Shown: positions 28,382 through 37,603 of the stretch, in pieces
How positions within the stretch are numbered: position 1 is the stretch's first letter
Layout of the letters: each line of letters opens with the position of its first letter
Source of the DNA: Ignavibacteriales bacterium
GTDB lineage: Bacteria > Bacteroidota > Ignavibacteria > Ignavibacteriales > Ignavibacteriaceae
Assembly (NCBI GenBank): GCA_020061995.1
Contig: JAGUXE010000307.1
Location: forward strand, 1-50,634
DNA length: 50,634 nt
Reading direction: 5' to 3'
Translations under genes and position numbers: made by a program
Notes under the pieces: generated by a model
Databases searched by the model: none
Told to the model about the DNA's origin: nothing
What the model saw: only the letters and a program-made list of their open reading frames with translations

Positions 28382-31300
28382 ATGGGAAAGAAAAACAAAT
28401 CTGAAATGAAAAGCATAGAATTAAATGAAACATCATTTAATCTTCTGCTTGAGAACATCTCTGATGTAGTATTGATTTTAGAAAAATCAGGGACCATCAA
28501 ATTTGCTACTCCCTCAATTGAAAGATTAACAGGTTACTCTCCAAAAGAGATTACCGGTAAAAGCTACTTTGACTTCATTCATGAGGAAGATCTTCTTAGT
28601 GCGCAAAAATTATTGATTGATCTTCTTGCTGCCAGTGAAGTGCAAGTTAGTATTGAAAAACGGATATTGCATAAAGATGGAACTATTCTTCATGTAGTTG
28701 GTAAAGGAATTAATCTCCTTTCAAATCCCGATATAAGGGGAATTCTTATCAATATTCAAGATAACACCGAGAGGTTGTTAATAGAAGAATCAAATAAGAA
28801 GAATATAATTTTACTTAGTAACGTTGAAAAAATTTCTAAAGTTGGAGGCTGGGAGTTTGATGTTAAGAGTAAACGTTTGTATTGGACTGAAGAAACTTAT
28901 GTGATACACGATATTGAACCATTTTCAATCCCTTCCGGTTCTTCTGAACTTGTCGAGGTAAGCCTTCAATGTTATCCCGAACCCGGACGAACGATTGTAA
29001 GGAAGGCATTCCAAGATTGTTATAAAAACGGTAAAGAGTATCAACTTGAAGTCCCTTTTATCACTCATAAGGGGAGGAATATCTGGATTCAAACTATTGG
29101 CAAACCATTTTATCGCAACAATCGTATAGAAAAAGTTTATGGAAACATTATAGACATTTCTGATAGAAAGCGAAACGAACTTCTTGCTGAAGCAAGAATT
29201 AATCTCGTTGAATACTCCTATAATTCTAACCTTGATGAATTCCTGCAAAAATTTCTTGATGAAGCTGAAAGACTCACACAAAGCAAAATCGGTTTTTATC
29301 ATTTTGTTGAAGAAGATCAAGAGACCTTGAAACTACAAATGTGGTCAACAAATACAATAAATACTATGTGCACTGCTGAAGGAAAAGATACACATTATAG
29401 TATCAGTAAAGCCGGTGTTTGGACCGATTGCGTAAAAACAGGAAAACCTCTCATTCATAACGATTATGAAAATCTTACTCATAAAAAAGGTTTACCTGAA
29501 GGACACGCCCCTATAGTGCGTGAACTTGTGGTTCCTGTTTTGAGAAACAACCAAATTGTAGCAATCCTTGGTGTCGGAAATAAAGAAACATTGTATGATG
29601 AATATGATGTTGAATTACTCTCAAAACTAGCTGACTCCGCTATTGACATTACGGAAAGAAAGCGTGCAGAAAACTCATTCAAAGAAACAGAACAAAGATT
29701 AGTCGCTGTATTGAATAGTAGTGAAGATAGAATTTGGTCGATCGACAAAAATTATAATCTTCTTTATGGTAATAAAGCTTATAGCAATTATATTTTTAGA
29801 AATATTGGAAAACAACCGATAATTGGGGAATCAATCTTTACTAATACCCCATTCCCAAGCCTTATCTCAGAATGGGAAAAATATTTTGAGCGGGCATTTA
29901 ACGGTGAGGTTTTTAAAATTGAAAAAAGTTATAGTTTAAATGATAATGATCATTCTGTAGAGTATGGATTTCATCCGGTTAAGGGAAGTGATGGAGATTT
30001 TAAGAGCATAGTTGTTTATGCTCGAGATATTACTGATCGTAAGAGGTTCGAAGATGAACTTAAGAACTTTACCGAACAACAAAGAAAGATTAATGAAGAA
30101 CTATCCAACAGAAATGAAGCGTTAAAAAAATCACGTAAAGCCACCTTAAATATTATAGATGATCTATCGGTAGAAATGGATGAAAGGAAAAAAGCTCTTC
30201 ATGCACTCAATGAAAGCAATAAACGATATCTCGAACTTGCTCTTCAAAGTAGAACAGTTACGTGGACTGTTGATTTGGATGGCATTTTTAGATTTGTGAG
30301 CGATGTTTGTGAAACCGTTTATGGTTATTCTAAAGATGAGTTAGTTGGTAAAATGCATTTCTATGATCTTCATCCTGTAGAGGGAAAAGAAGATTTTATA
30401 AATGCTACAATAATGAATGTAAAAACCGCCTCAAAGTTTACAAATTTTGAAAATAAGATTGTTAATAAAGCCGGAGAATTACTTTGGGTTCTTACCAATG
30501 GATTTCCAATTTATGATTCCTATGGTGTTTTAATCGGATATCAAGGAACCGATGCAGATATCACACAAAAAAAGAAAACTGAATTAGAATTACTCGAGAG
30601 TAAAGCTGAATATCAAAACTTTGTCGAAAAGAGTAACGAAGGTATCTATTTTATTAAATATGATGAACCTATCGATATAACTTTACCTGTTGATGAGCAA
30701 GTATTGGCTGTAATTAATGAAGGTATACTAAGTGAATGTAATATTGCTATGGCAAAAATGTATGGTCATACCAAACGAGAAGATTTAATCGGAAAAACTA
30801 TGCTTGAACTCTACGGAGGTAGCATTAATGAAATTAACTACGAGACTACAAAAAGCTTTGTAACCAACAACTATCAAATAGAAGATTTAGAAACTTTGGA
30901 GTATGATGCAGAAGGGAATGAAAAGTACTTTTTAAATAATGTTATTGGTGTTATACAGAATAATAAACTTATTGGTAATTGGGGAACTCAACGTGATAAT
31001 ACTCTCCGTAAAAAAGCCGAACAAGCCCTTATAAACAGCGAAAGTCGTTACAAGAGTCTATTTGAAGAGCATTCGGCAGTTAAATTACTAATTAATCCCG
31101 AAGACGGTGCAATAATAGATGCAAACCAGGCAGCAAGTGATTTTTATGGTTGGTCTCGTGAAGAATTAAAGCAAATGAAATTGTCTTCAATTGACACCCA
31201 ATCTCTTGAAGAGATGAAAGAAACAATCAGTAGAGTATTAAAAGAAAAAAAAGTAAGATTTGAATTTAAACATCGCCGAGCCGATGAAAGTATTAGAGAG

Positions 31301-33820
31301 GTAGAAGTCTTTAGCAGTAAAATTGATATCGGAGGGAAGGAACACTTACACTCAATCATCCACGATATAACAGAACGAAAAATAGCTGAGATATCATTAA
31401 GTGAAAGTGAAGAAAAATATAGAAAACTTGTTGAAGACTCCCCTGATGCGATTGCAATTTATGTTAAAGGAAAAATTGTTTACGCAAATAATGCTGCCGT
31501 CGCATTAATGAGGGTTGGTTCTGCAGAAGAGTTAATAGGGCAACCGATAATGCAATTTATCCATCCCGATTCAATCGAAATGGTTAAAAAGAGAGTTGGA
31601 CAAACGCAAAACGGTAGAGAATCTCTTCCAATTGCAGAAGAAAAATTTATACGATCTGATGGAATTTCAATAGATGTAGAGGTTAAGGCAACTCCTATAA
31701 ATTTTAAAGGTGAAGATGCAGTACAGCTAATTGTTCGTGATATCTCAGATCGTAAAAAGGCTGAAGAAAAAATTATTCAACTCTCTCGAGCAGTTGAACA
31801 AAGTCCTGTTTCAATTGTAATTACAAATCTCGATGGAAATATCGAATATGCAAATCCGAGAACATTTGAAATTACCGGATACTGTTATGAAGAAGTTATC
31901 GGAGAAAACCCACGAATCTTCAGTTCAGGTGAAATGCCGATTGAGGGTTATCAAGATTTGTGGAAGACAATATCCTCCGGTAAAGAATGGAAAGGTGAAC
32001 TACACAACAAAAAGAAAAACGGCGAACTTTATTGGGAATATGTTTCAATTTCCCCTATTAAAGATGAGACGGGAAAATTTACGCACTATCTTGCAGTGAA
32101 AGAAGATATTACCGACGAAAAGTTGACTGAACAAGAACTTCAAAAACAATCGAAGTTCCGACAAATTCTCATTGAAATATCCTCAAATTATATCAATCTG
32201 CCATTAACAGAAGTAGATTCTTCCATTAATAATTCATTGGAGACACTCGGAAAATTTGTTAATGCCGATCGGGCATATGTATTCGATTTCAATAGTTCTA
32301 CCGGCATTTGTTCTATGACCCAAGAGTGGTGCAATACAGGCACAACTTCTAAGTTCAATGATTTGCAAAACATGAAATTGTCAGATGAATGGATAGACTC
32401 TTTTAACAAAGGCAAAGCTCTGTATATCCCTGATGTATCAATATTTGCGAAAGGTGAGAGTAAATCTATATTGGAACAGAATAGAATCCGGAGTATTATA
32501 TCAGTTCCCATGTTGGAGGGGAATGAATGTATAGGTTTTATAGGGTTTGATTCAATAAATAAGAATCACGAATACTCTGTAATAGAACAACAGCTTTTAC
32601 TCGTTTACGCACAAATGCTAGTTAATATTAAGCTTAGAATTAAAGGAGAAGAGGAACTCATCAGGGCGAAGGAAAACGCCGAAACGGCAAACAAATTCAA
32701 AGATGCTTTTATTGCAAATATTTCACATGAAATCAGGACACCATTGAATGGCATTTTAGGAATGACTAGTATCATAAAAGAAACATTTAGTGATCATGCG
32801 GCTGAGGATGAAAAATACTATTTCACATCTGTGGAAATATCTTCTAAACGATTGATGAAGACAGTTGATTTAATAGTAAATTTCTCAAGATTACAAGTGG
32901 GTGATTTCACGGTTAATCCTGTTGATCTTTCTCTTACCGATATACTTAAAAATGTTGTTAATGAGTATTCCCCAATTGCTGATGAAAAATCTGTTACACT
33001 TAATTTCAACTCCTCAATCACCAACTCTAAAGTCTTTGCAGATGAATATACGGTAGTAACTTCATTGATAAATATTGTCGATAATGCAGTTAAATTCACA
33101 GATGCAGGTTCTGTAAATATTGATATGTATCGTGATCAATCAAATTTAATTTGTATTGATGTAACCGATACCGGAATCGGTATATCTGATGACTATTTAC
33201 CCAAATTATTTACCCCATACTCTCAAGAGGAATCCGGGTATAACCGAGCTTTTGAAGGTGTTGGTCTCGGACTTTCACTCGTTAAAAAATTCCTTGATAT
33301 GAATAACATATCTATTAAAGTAGAAAGCAAGAAAAATGAAGGCTCCAAGTTTACATTAATCTTTAATGATTCCGGTTCAGTAGAATCAGCAACCGATGTT
33401 GGTGAAAATATTATTGAAAGTATGAACCGACTCATTCAGCCTGAAAGTAAGACTTCAAAACATGCAATCCTTGTGGTTGAAGATGACGGTATAAATCAAC
33501 TCTATCTTAAATCCGTTTTAGTTAAGGATTATGAGGTAGTTATTGCTTCAGATGCTGATAAGGCGATCAAGTTTTTTGATTCTCAAGATTTTGATTTAAT
33601 ACTTATGGATATTTCGCTAAAAAAAGGAATGAATGGTTTAGAATTAACTAAATTATTAAGAACAGGTAAGAAAAATCCTAATATTCCGATTATTGCAGTA
33701 ACAGGTCACGCCTTTCCCGAAGATAGAAAAAGGACATTGGAAGCCGGGTGCAATGATTATCTTTCCAAACCATTCGAATCATTTGAACTTTTGGAAAAAA
33801 TCATCCTAAACATTTCCTAA
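28382..33820 (+). CDS. Giant multi-PAS/GAF hybrid histidine kinase (1812 aa)
   Basis: A soluble hybrid kinase. Domains by eye: PAS about 15-132, PAS_3 about 148-264, GAF about 270-425, PAS about 435-555, coiled coil about 557-612, PAS about 615-730, PAS about 742-876, PAS about 890-1001, PAS about 1012-1125, PAS about 1133-1247, GAF about 1255-1420, HisKA with H1449 in NISHEIRTPLNG, HATPase (N box NIVDNAVKFT, G1 DTGIGIS, G2 GVGLGLSL) and a C-terminal receiver about 1690-1810 (D1743 in LMDISLKKGMNG). Eight PAS and two GAF modules imply integration of many cytosolic cues. The kinase half resembles that of the gene at 11772. It stands alone, with repeat-rich DNA on both sides. Confidence 0.92.
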   Translation: MGKKNKSEMKSIELNETSFNLLLENISDVVLILEKSGTIKFATPSIERLTGYSPKEITGKSYFDFIHEEDLLSAQKLLIDLLAASEVQVSIEKRILHKDGTILHVVGKGINLLSNPDIRGILINIQDNTERLLIEESNKKNIILLSNVEKISKVGGWEFDVKSKRLYWTEETYVIHDIEPFSIPSGSSELVEVSLQCYPEPGRTIVRKAFQDCYKNGKEYQLEVPFITHKGRNIWIQTIGKPFYRNNRIEKVYGNIIDISDRKRNELLAEARINLVEYSYNSNLDEFLQKFLDEAERLTQSKIGFYHFVEEDQETLKLQMWSTNTINTMCTAEGKDTHYSISKAGVWTDCVKTGKPLIHNDYENLTHKKGLPEGHAPIVRELVVPVLRNNQIVAILGVGNKETLYDEYDVELLSKLADSAIDITERKRAENSFKETEQRLVAVLNSSEDRIWSIDKNYNLLYGNKAYSNYIFRNIGKQPIIGESIFTNTPFPSLISEWEKYFERAFNGEVFKIEKSYSLNDNDHSVEYGFHPVKGSDGDFKSIVVYARDITDRKRFEDELKNFTEQQRKINEELSNRNEALKKSRKATLNIIDDLSVEMDERKKALHALNESNKRYLELALQSRTVTWTVDLDGIFRFVSDVCETVYGYSKDELVGKMHFYDLHPVEGKEDFINATIMNVKTASKFTNFENKIVNKAGELLWVLTNGFPIYDSYGVLIGYQGTDADITQKKKTELELLESKAEYQNFVEKSNEGIYFIKYDEPIDITLPVDEQVLAVINEGILSECNIAMAKMYGHTKREDLIGKTMLELYGGSINEINYETTKSFVTNNYQIEDLETLEYDAEGNEKYFLNNVIGVIQNNKLIGNWGTQRDNTLRKKAEQALINSESRYKSLFEEHSAVKLLINPEDGAIIDANQAASDFYGWSREELKQMKLSSIDTQSLEEMKETISRVLKEKKVRFEFKHRRADESIREVEVFSSKIDIGGKEHLHSIIHDITERKIAEISLSESEEKYRKLVEDSPDAIAIYVKGKIVYANNAAVALMRVGSAEELIGQPIMQFIHPDSIEMVKKRVGQTQNGRESLPIAEEKFIRSDGISIDVEVKATPINFKGEDAVQLIVRDISDRKKAEEKIIQLSRAVEQSPVSIVITNLDGNIEYANPRTFEITGYCYEEVIGENPRIFSSGEMPIEGYQDLWKTISSGKEWKGELHNKKKNGELYWEYVSISPIKDETGKFTHYLAVKEDITDEKLTEQELQKQSKFRQILIEISSNYINLPLTEVDSSINNSLETLGKFVNADRAYVFDFNSSTGICSMTQEWCNTGTTSKFNDLQNMKLSDEWIDSFNKGKALYIPDVSIFAKGESKSILEQNRIRSIISVPMLEGNECIGFIGFDSINKNHEYSVIEQQLLLVYAQMLVNIKLRIKGEEELIRAKENAETANKFKDAFIANISHEIRTPLNGILGMTSIIKETFSDHAAEDEKYYFTSVEISSKRLMKTVDLIVNFSRLQVGDFTVNPVDLSLTDILKNVVNEYSPIADEKSVTLNFNSSITNSKVFADEYTVVTSLINIVDNAVKFTDAGSVNIDMYRDQSNLICIDVTDTGIGISDDYLPKLFTPYSQEESGYNRAFEGVGLGLSLVKKFLDMNNISIKVESKKNEGSKFTLIFNDSGSVESATDVGENIIESMNRLIQPESKTSKHAILVVEDDGINQLYLKSVLVKDYEVVIASDADKAIKFFDSQDFDLILMDISLKKGMNGLELTKLLRTGKKNPNIPIIAVTGHAFPEDRKRTLEAGCNDYLSKPFESFELLEKIILNIS

Positions 33821-33823
33821 ACA

Positions 33824-34028
33824 GCGTAGCTCAAGAGCGTAGCGTGACATTGTAACTCGAAATTGTAGCGTGACATTGTAGCTCGACATTCATGTCGAGA
33901 AACTGCAGCTCAGCATTGTAGCTCGACATTTATGTCGAGAACTGCCATACAGTTTAAAAATGTAGTACTATGACACGACAATATAACAACACACTGCAGC
34001 TCAATCCGCCACCGCGGATCATGTCGAG
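33824..34028. repeat. REP array upstream of the transposase gene
   Basis: Two near-identical REPs at 33878-33899 and 33918-33939 (GTAG, arms CTCGACA/TGTCGAG, loop TTCA or TTTA). A longer form at 33996-34028 has a GCAG head and an inserted inner hairpin (ATCCGC/GCGGAT). Several decayed GTAG heads lie between 33824 and 33870. The whole 33821-34076 spacer is made of these plus AT-rich linker. Confidence 0.85.
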
Positions 34029-34076
34029 AATCTTTAGCTAATTCAATCTCTATCAAAATTTCAAAATAAATTCCAA

Positions 34077-35063
34077 ATGTCACAAATAAAAGAATTTTAC
34101 AAACGCAACCTTCCCCATTATCAACCCTCCGGCTACATCTATTTTGTTACATTTCGATTAGCCGGCTCACTCCCTGCATCCCTGATTAAACGACTCATAG
34201 TTGAGCGGGATTTAGAACTCAAAGCCATTTCCGAATTCGCTGATATAACCGTTCGAAACGAAAAATATAGAAAATCTCAATCCCGATATTTCGGAAAGTT
34301 TGATAAATTATTAGACAATTCCAATTACGGTCCAACTTGGTTAAATAATCCGGATGTTGCCCAAGTTGTTAAAGATGCAATTCATCGTTTTCATAAAACC
34401 GAGTACGAACTAATCGCATACACAATAATGAAAAATCATGTTCACATCCTATTCAAACCAATTGTAAATCCTGATGCACCTCAACATTTCCCCGTTAATC
34501 CGGAATCATCTCAACAATCCCCTGTAGGTCGAGATTCATCTCGACACTCACCCAACGAGCATACCAATACAGCAAACGAAAATCCCCCACTCCATCACCA
34601 CAACTCCAACAATTCAAATATTCTCGACATAAATCCGCCGCGGCGGATCGAGCTACAGAACGATCATTTTTCTGTAGGTCGAGATTCATCTCGACAAGTT
34701 CCTCGCGAGTATATGGAAGTGGAAACTGAAGAAATATCACTTCATGGCAGCATCTCCAACAATCCCAAAAGCCTCGACATAAATCCGCCGCGGCGGATCG
34801 AGCTACAAAAAAACCATTTCCCCATAGTTACCGACATCCTGAGAAAACTAAAAGGTTCAACAGCAAGAGAGTGCAATAAACTATTAAATCGTACAGGCCC
34901 CTTTTGGCAGCATGAGAGCTACGATCATTTAGTTCGCAATAACCATGAGTTGAATCGTATTATAGAATATATTCTAAACAATCCGGTTAAAGCCAGTTTT
35001 TGCTCCACTCCCCAAGATTGGAACTGGAATTACATCAGCGAAGAAAGACTCTTCTATATCTAA
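34077..35063 (+). CDS. REP-associated tyrosine transposase (RAYT, Y1/HUH family) with REP-derived internal insertion
   Basis: A 328-aa Y1-type transposase. The metal-binding HUH is MKNHVHILF (H121, H123) and the nucleophile is Y282 in WQHESYDHLVRN, preceded by the family-typical GSTARECNKLL and followed by IIEYILNNPVKA. RAYTs usually run about 200-240 aa, with HUH and Tyr regions closer together. Here residues 130-249 form an extra low-complexity block encoded by REP-like DNA: decapeptides VNPDAPQHFP, VNPESSQQSP and VGRDSSRHSP, then two 50-aa repeats each holding LDINPPRRIELQ. Removing the block would restore a normal-length RAYT. REPs of the same family lie upstream (33824-34028). No frameshift is seen and the catalytic motifs are intact, so activity is plausible. 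Confidence 0.92.
   Translation: MSQIKEFYKRNLPHYQPSGYIYFVTFRLAGSLPASLIKRLIVERDLELKAISEFADITVRNEKYRKSQSRYFGKFDKLLDNSNYGPTWLNNPDVAQVVKDAIHRFHKTEYELIAYTIMKNHVHILFKPIVNPDAPQHFPVNPESSQQSPVGRDSSRHSPNEHTNTANENPPLHHHNSNNSNILDINPPRRIELQNDHFSVGRDSSRQVPREYMEVETEEISLHGSISNNPKSLDINPPRRIELQKNHFPIVTDILRKLKGSTARECNKLLNRTGPFWQHESYDHLVRNNHELNRIIEYILNNPVKASFCSTPQDWNWNYISEERLFYI
34464..34823 (+). repeat. In-frame REP/BIME repeats within the transposase coding sequence
   Basis: Three 30-bp units start at 34464, 34494 and 34524; only the third retains the perfect hairpin GTCGAGA/TCTCGAC after GTAG. From 34524 a 150-bp unit (34524-34673) is repeated at 34674-34823. Each contains a forward GTAG hairpin at its left end and an opposite-facing REP (34623-34657 and 34773-34807) with the 16-bp palindrome ATCCGCCGCGGCGGAT. 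Each 150-bp unit is thus an inverted REP pair (BIME) with length divisible by three. Confidence 0.9.
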
Positions 35064-35137
35064 AATCGATATTTCAATTTCTTTTTTTATTAGTTAATTT
35101 TGGCTAATCAATAACTGAAAATTAATAAGAGATTGCT

Positions 35138-37603
35138 GTGCATCGTTCGAAGCGGATATGGCTAATCTTGTTCATCGATACTATTCTGGTTTTTATCAGT
35201 ATCTTTGGTTTTATACAAATCAATCAGAAAGCATCCCTTCCCTTTAATCTTATCACAAAACATAATTCACTCTTCATTCAACAAAATAACTTCTCTCATG
35301 AATTCACAAATGCTTTACTGTTAAGCATTAATAATATAGAAGTAAAAAATCTTGAAGATGTAGAATTTATTTGTGATGGTCATTCTATTGGCGACAAAGT
35401 AAAAATTTCAATCTCCAAAAATTCTAAAGAATACTCTATTGAAGTTGTTTTAACAAATTATTATAGCATCCAATACCAGATTATTTTAATCATAACCGCC
35501 TTCCTGTTCATCTTTTTTGCACTACTAATTTTATTGAAGCCCTCTTCAAACGGAAGTGTAGCAATTCTTTTACATGCGCTAATTATTTCAATATTTTTAT
35601 TAATGACAACCACATGGGGAAGTTATGTAATTAAGCCATCTTGGGCAGGTATTGTTGTAAGAACTTTCTTCAATTTTTCTTATGCACTCATCCCAATCTT
35701 TTTTCTTCACTTTACACTTCTGTTCCCTAAAGCAAAATGGAATTATTACAGAAAAATAATAATACCACTCTACTTAGTTGCTTTGATTATAGGAACAGTG
35801 ACGTCATTTTATTTTATATCTGCAGTGAATAATAATTCCATCGAAAGGTTCGGACTATACAAGACCTCCTTTGACATCTGTCGTCTCTTCTTTGCGGTTA
35901 TTGTTTTAGTTAGTGTTCTGAATTTTTTCCACTCATTCAAATACTCAACGGCTGAATCTGAAAGAAGAAAACTTCGTCTGGTTTTATTTGGAACAATCCT
36001 CGGTCCATTATCCTTTGTCTTTTTATGGCTGCTTCCACAAACCCTTACATCTCATCCTTTAGTCCCCGAGGAATATATTTTATTGATTGTGGTCTCTATT
36101 CCGGTGACTTATTCTATTGCAATAAAAAAATATCAGGTTCTAGATATTGATCTTATTTTTAATCGAAGCACGGTTTATGTGTTGATGATGATAATTGTCC
36201 TTGGGCTTTATGCCGGGATTGTAGCTGGTGTTGCAGTCTTAATCGGAAAAGTAGCTGTATTAAAATCAATGTGGGTTTCTGCATTTGCAGCTTTAGTCAT
36301 CGCATTATTATTCGAACCTATAAAAATAAGAATTCAAAAAATTGTCGATAAAAAGTTTTTCCGTATTCGTTACAACTACCGAGAAGCAGAAAAAGAAATC
36401 ATCCCTAAAATAAATTTTGCTTTAACAATTGATGACGTTATTAATCATCTGGTTGATGAAATTAATCAATTAATCCAACCCGATAAAATTGCTTTTTATA
36501 AAATTACTGATCAAGGAAAATCATCTTTAATTGTCTCGCAAAAAAATTATGATGAAAACCTTTCAAATATTATTAACACAATTTGCAATAAGGATAATAC
36601 TTTAATCCAGCAACCTATCATAACCGAGGATTCTGTCGAGAATGAAGTAAAACACATCCCCGCCGATAAAGCACTATTTCGTCAAGCAGAACTTTCCGCT
36701 ATTTTTCCTTTACTTTCAAAATCAAATGAATTGATCGGTGCATTATTTCTCGGAAAGAAAAAGTCCGGTCTGCCTTATGGTATTGAGGATGTTGATCTAA
36801 TTAATGTATTGATAATCCAAACAGCATCAACCATTGAAAGACTTGAACTGCAAAGCACTCTTCTTCTTCAACAAGCAGAGGCTGATCGCTTTAAGGAATT
36901 AAATGAACTTAAATCACTTTTTGTTGCTTCGGTCACACATGACCTTAAAACTCCATTAACATCAATAAAAATGTTTGCTGAGTTAATGGAAGACTCTCCT
37001 CAACTCCCACTCGAAAAGCGAAATGAATATCTGAAAATTATTCAGGGTGAATCTTTACGGCTGGGAAGACTGATTGATAATGTGCTCGATATTGCGAAAA
37101 TTGAAAGAGGAATTAAAGAGTATCGCTTCGAGAAAGTTAATCTGAACAATATAGTTAACACTGCACTCCAAGCAATGGAGTATCAAATCAAAATGAATGG
37201 ATTTGAAATTACTACTGACTTATTCAATGGTGTTTTGCTTATTAATGCTGATCAAGATGCAATTGAGGAAGCTTTAATTAATATTATTTCCAACTCGATA
37301 AAATATTCGCATCAACAAAAGGAAATTACTATTTCTACAAAACATTGTAATGGTGAAGCAATTCTCTCCATTAAAGATAAAGGAATTGGTATCAGTGAAG
37401 CAGATATCGAAAGAATATTTAAACCCTATGAGCGAGCAAACTCCGGTGATGTCAAAAACAAACAGGGGACGGGAATCGGACTTTCAATTGTAAAACATAT
37501 TATTGAAGGACATAATGCCAAAATGAAAATGATTAGTGAGTTAGGTAAAGGAACGGAATTCATTATCACATTTTATGATGATTTTAATAGGAGTAATCTA
37601 TGA
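35138..37603 (+). CDS. Polytopic membrane sensor histidine kinase with GAF domain
   Basis: An 821-aa kinase with GTG start. TM1 about 8-26 is followed by an extracytoplasmic domain of about 85 residues (possibly PDZ-like), then a block of several hydrophobic helices between about 112 and 400. A GAF-like domain (about 425-560), a HisKA with H601 in SVTHDLKTPLTS, and a HATPase (NIISNSIKYS, DKGIGIS, GTGIGLSI) complete it. The TM-loop-multi-TM-kinase layout recalls ComP-type kinases, though the resemblance is architectural. It overlaps the downstream regulator by four bases (ATGA), so the two form a coupled two-component pair. Confidence 0.9.
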   Translation: MHRSKRIWLILFIDTILVFISIFGFIQINQKASLPFNLITKHNSLFIQQNNFSHEFTNALLLSINNIEVKNLEDVEFICDGHSIGDKVKISISKNSKEYSIEVVLTNYYSIQYQIILIITAFLFIFFALLILLKPSSNGSVAILLHALIISIFLLMTTTWGSYVIKPSWAGIVVRTFFNFSYALIPIFFLHFTLLFPKAKWNYYRKIIIPLYLVALIIGTVTSFYFISAVNNNSIERFGLYKTSFDICRLFFAVIVLVSVLNFFHSFKYSTAESERRKLRLVLFGTILGPLSFVFLWLLPQTLTSHPLVPEEYILLIVVSIPVTYSIAIKKYQVLDIDLIFNRSTVYVLMMIIVLGLYAGIVAGVAVLIGKVAVLKSMWVSAFAALVIALLFEPIKIRIQKIVDKKFFRIRYNYREAEKEIIPKINFALTIDDVINHLVDEINQLIQPDKIAFYKITDQGKSSLIVSQKNYDENLSNIINTICNKDNTLIQQPIITEDSVENEVKHIPADKALFRQAELSAIFPLLSKSNELIGALFLGKKKSGLPYGIEDVDLINVLIIQTASTIERLELQSTLLLQQAEADRFKELNELKSLFVASVTHDLKTPLTSIKMFAELMEDSPQLPLEKRNEYLKIIQGESLRLGRLIDNVLDIAKIERGIKEYRFEKVNLNNIVNTALQAMEYQIKMNGFEITTDLFNGVLLINADQDAIEEALINIISNSIKYSHQQKEITISTKHCNGEAILSIKDKGIGISEADIERIFKPYERANSGDVKNKQGTGIGLSIVKHIIEGHNAKMKMISELGKGTEFIITFYDDFNRSNL

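Noticed and set aside
28925..29320. Minus-strand 131-aa open frame inside the giant kinase
   Set aside because: Fully inside a well-supported coding region, with no recognisable domain or start signal.
34495..34740. Minus-strand 81-aa open frame in the transposase
   Set aside because: Arises from the near-palindromic internal REP repeats, which are open on both strands.
34077..35063. Possible frameshifted or broken transposase because of the internal low-complexity block
   Set aside because: The frame is open throughout, both catalytic motifs are intact, and the extra block is an exact multiple of three.
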